A stretch of 19,166 bases of DNA. It comes from Flavobacterium sp. GTDB taxonomy: Bacteria > Bacteroidota > Bacteroidia > Flavobacteriales > Flavobacteriaceae. Both the position numbers and the translations under genes were made by a program. Positions 16,801 to 19,166 of the stretch are shown piece after piece; within the stretch, counting starts at the first letter, position 1, and each line of letters begins with the position of its first letter. The stretch is taken from positions 1 to 19,166 of the forward strand of contig JADKHM010000020.1 of the NCBI GenBank assembly GCA_016721735.1, given 5' to 3'. The notes beneath the pieces are model-generated. The model did no database searches, was not told where the DNA came from, and saw only the letters and a program-made list of their open reading frames with translations.

Positions 16801-19166
16801 AGTTTTGTTGAAGTTTGTCCACCAACCCGTATACACAGCCTGAGAAATCATGTTTGTTGTTCTGAAACGCATACATTACATGACTGGTTCGCTGCCATAA
16901 AATTCTCCGTCTTTTAACCATGAGAACTCAACATTTGGACTCCGTCTTGTAAATCTCACGCTTCATTGTGAGCTTCCCACATCGACCTGTATTTCTATCA
17001 GGTGGCCAGTGTGCAACAGTTCCGGATGCATCTTGAATTCCAATTACACCTCGTCCACCGTTCCATCCTGTACAAGAAACTCTATCTTGAACGTATAACA
17101 ATGATATTAGATGTTTCATACAATACTATTGACTTATTTGTAATGGTAAGTTAGATTACAGCTAAATTGCGCAATGTTATAATAATTTACAACTGAATGC
17201 TCTACAAGGCGCTTCACCTAATATTTGATAGTTAACACTTCTTTGATCGGAGCGGTATTCACTTTTGATTGATATCTTGATAAACGCCATAAATAGCATT
17301 TTGAATTGGCATTGTAGGATCTGGTAATGATTGCGTATATGACCAAGGACAATTTGAATTTGCAGCTTGCGTAATGAAAGTCAAAACACCATTAGATCCA
17401 ACATTTACTGTAGGATATTAACGCCATAGAAACAGGTTAATGGCAAAGTAAATGGAATAAACCAAACGTCGTCAGTGGTTACTTTGGAAGTTGCGTTCCT
17501 CCGGTAAACGGAAATGGTGGAGCAAACACTACAGTTAAAACGGTATAGGTTGAAGTGTCTCTAGAATTCGTAAATTCTGCCGCCAAACACACAATTTTCG
17601 AATGGACACAAATCAATAACACCAGGACTTGTCGTAGTTATCAATATCAACACCCGCGTTAAGCTGGAGGAAGGCTATAAAGAAATGTGTCGGTCTAAGT
17701 CGCCATTACTCTTGTCGATATTTCAGAACAGAGACTTCGTACATAAAACTCAAAAAACTTTCTGGTGCTAAAATACCTGTGCTTACTGTTACAACGCCAG
17801 CAACTGCCGGTCCGCTTGTAATAATACTTCCCTTGAGGTGATGCATTTCCAGGGAACAGGTCCTAAGGTGGTTGAAAACATACTCCCATTGGGTTGCCGT
17901 GCCTGCCTCAGTCCAAAATAAATTAGCAGTTGGCTCATTTGGGTTTGCTGGACCCTGGAGATGTTGGTTGTAGACTTAAGTAGGTGGTGTACAAGAAAAT
18001 TGAAAGGTCCTGTCCATGTACTAAGACCATCAGCTCCTCCACAAACACTTCTTACATAATAATCGTAACAAATTGTTTGGCGTTAATCCGGTTGCTAAGT
18101 ACGGATTTTGTGTAACTGTTGTTCTAATTGTGTCACAGCTGGTGCTGGTGAACCATTAAACGAATCGAAATTTGCCACTCTGCTACTGGACTGTTTACAG
18201 TGTTGTCCAACCTAAACTTACATTAAAAGGAGTTTGTGTTGGGTCAAACGGCGCTAAAGTAAAGTTGCGGTTTGAGCCGAAGGTTTACTAACAAAGAAGG
18301 TATTGTCGTTACGTTTCTCGGACCTGTCCAAGTACCTGATCCCGGCTACAGGATCCACGATTTTCCTCTTTATATAAAATGAATATGCTGTTTCTGCAGT
18401 TAAGCCAGTATATATATAACTAAACGAATCTACATCAACTTGTGTAAAGCCCGGCGATGATGCGTTTACATCAATCCCGCCCTAATTGCAAGTTGCTGTC
18501 GGTGCTGGAGAACCTTGCGGAAGTGCCAGTACCCTTAAACCAGTTGTAAGTAACTACACTATTCCAAGTTAAAGTAACTTGGAATGCTTGAAGCGCAGTG
18601 GATGATAATACCGTAGGCTTGAAACAAGTTGGTGTTGTTGTAAAAGTCTTAGGTCCAGCCCAAAGTACTCACTCCACTTGATCCACCGCAGTTATTTCTT
18701 ACGTAATACACATAGTTGGTTTCTGGTGTTGAAGGTGGTCCGTTGTGGGTCCGGCTCCAAAACTGGTCCAGGACCAGCTTCACCTGGATTCGCTGTAATC
18801 CAGCCTATATTGCGAAGCTGCTGTTGGTGCAGGAGATCCTGCTGGCAACACCAAAACTTGCCATCATCCCTGTTGGATTGTCCCAAATATTCCCCCGAAA
18901 ATAATTAAGGCAGTTGTTGTTAAAGCTGTTGGTTTCCGGACAAACAATACCTGCTCGTAAACGCTTTTGGTCCTGCAGGAGTTGCTAATAATAATACCTC
19001 CTCCACCAATCTGTTTCGACATAGTATTTCATAGGCTGACTCTGGCAATAAGCCTGTAACTAACATCCCATTTATTTGCAACCAAGGTCGTCCATCGAAT
19101 GCTGTCCATGCTGCTGGCACAGGTTCGAATGCCAATTGAACTGTACTTGCCATATTGTCCCTGTTG
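13809..19166 (-). CDS. giant multidomain adhesin with type B T9SS C-terminal domain, 5' end outside window, frameshifted
   Basis: A surface adhesin of over 1,780 codons. From N to C on the minus strand: at least four fibronectin III-like modules (19.1-17.9 kb); a beta-sandwich block of gliding-adhesin type with NVGSNGVLTF, CPWSYTQSLPDP, AIYGVYQDIN and TGWNGGRGVIGIQDASGTVA (17.5-16.9 kb); modules with CDNFELVP and TIYVYAETT (16.8-16.1 kb); a lamin-tail domain (about 16.05-15.5 kb) with ISEVTDSNLGSLTYVELFNG and IDLSNYKLKIYNNG; a SprB-like stretch (YNIDGGPWRFTTTFSNVAIG, ITTGCTSSLTVNIQ, about 15.5-15.4 kb); four 70-residue Ig-like repeats; a Cys-bearing pre-domain; and the type B sorting domain from about 14065 (QKGISPKGTGDGDGLNDYFD, LEIFNRYGSKVYS, LPDGTYFYVIE). 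Type B domains direct export and surface attachment by T9SS. Frame breaks are frequent beyond 14990. Ligand unknown. Confidence 0.85.
14362..15120 (-). repeat. tandem 210-bp (70-residue) Ig-like repeats in the adhesin
   Basis: Equivalent points GGCGTAAA/GGTGTAAA/GGCGTGAA fall at 14362, 14563, 14773 and 14983, giving periods of 201, 210 and 210 bp. The two central copies are close at DNA level, sharing runs such as AAATGTATAAGTGCTAGTTC and GCAACCAACTTCCTGAAATA. Encoded modules read SISGSWLPA-IDNT-VGTSTYTFTP, then GQCA-QTLTATV-APSITP-F-AI-DFC. The outer copies are more diverged, and the one beyond 14983 is damaged by indels. Recent duplication or gene conversion of the central pair is likely. 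Confidence 0.9.
17900..19166 (-). repeat. fibronectin III-like repeats in the adhesin
   Basis: Four modules, about 310-335 bp apart, are marked by a recurrent TxYxxYVRxxCGG then SxWxGPxxFxT pattern. The CGG sites fall near 18040, 18350 (eroded by indels), 18685 and 19003. Recognisable pieces include ETNYVYYVRNNCGGSSGVST, WAGPKTF, and a YYVRSVCGGADG-like stretch before TWTGP. Nearly every module has more than one frame break. Further copies may lie past the right edge. Confidence 0.7.

Noticed and set aside
18678..18908. Plus-strand frames in the 18.7-18.9 kb region
   Set aside because: They are complements of the fibronectin III-like modules on the minus strand.

Overview
The window looks like chromosomal DNA of a Flavobacterium-like member of the Bacteroidetes. 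It is AT-rich, has Bacteroidetes-type -7 promoter boxes (TAnnTTTG), A-rich leaders before start codons, SusC-like TonB receptor chemistry, and a type IX secretion (T9SS) cargo/partner set. Almost every long gene is broken by single-base indels or isolated stops, while conserved protein sequence continues in another frame. Breaks are few between about 3.9 and 10.3 kb and dense at both ends (0-3.75 kb and 15-19.2 kb). I read this mainly as draft-quality sequence, perhaps a whole low-coverage contig, rather than true gene decay. Broken genes are therefore given as single loci.

Layout. 1-829: the edge of a possible tiny peptide gene, a 17-bp inverted repeat, a small secreted-protein gene (minus) and a promoter region. 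830-2122 (+): a calcineurin-like Ser/Thr phosphatase and a small outer-membrane beta-barrel protein, closed by a two-way terminator. 2192-5650 (-): an ALDH7-family (antiquitin-like) aldehyde dehydrogenase, a conserved flavobacterial intergenic hairpin element, an intact 3-hydroxyanthranilate 3,4-dioxygenase with all metal ligands, a terminator, and a secreted endonuclease/exonuclease/phosphatase-fold protein with one in-frame TGA. 5651-5787: divergent promoters. 5788-10300 (+): a TonB-dependent receptor whose 3' end runs in frame into a choice-of-anchor-J module that should belong to a separate surface lipoprotein, then an intact DUF5689 plus choice-of-anchor-J lipoprotein. 10301-10932: two terminators around about 530 bp with no recognisable gene. 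10933-19166 (-): a three-gene T9SS set, reading from the right edge: a giant adhesin ending in a type B sorting domain, a PorP/SprF-like partner, and a TPR/PD40/OmpA cell-envelope protein.

How the parts work together. The right-hand set is the known arrangement in which a type B cargo is exported and held at the surface with help from its own SprF-like protein, with an OmpA-type protein tying the complex to peptidoglycan. The receptor/lipoprotein pair is a nutrient-uptake type locus of unknown substrate. The dioxygenase belongs to tryptophan/kynurenine metabolism. I see no CRISPR array, insertion sequence, tRNA or rRNA. I do not see a wholly new defence or mobile system. The items most worth checking are the receptor/lipoprotein fusion, the intergenic hairpin element and the adhesin architecture.
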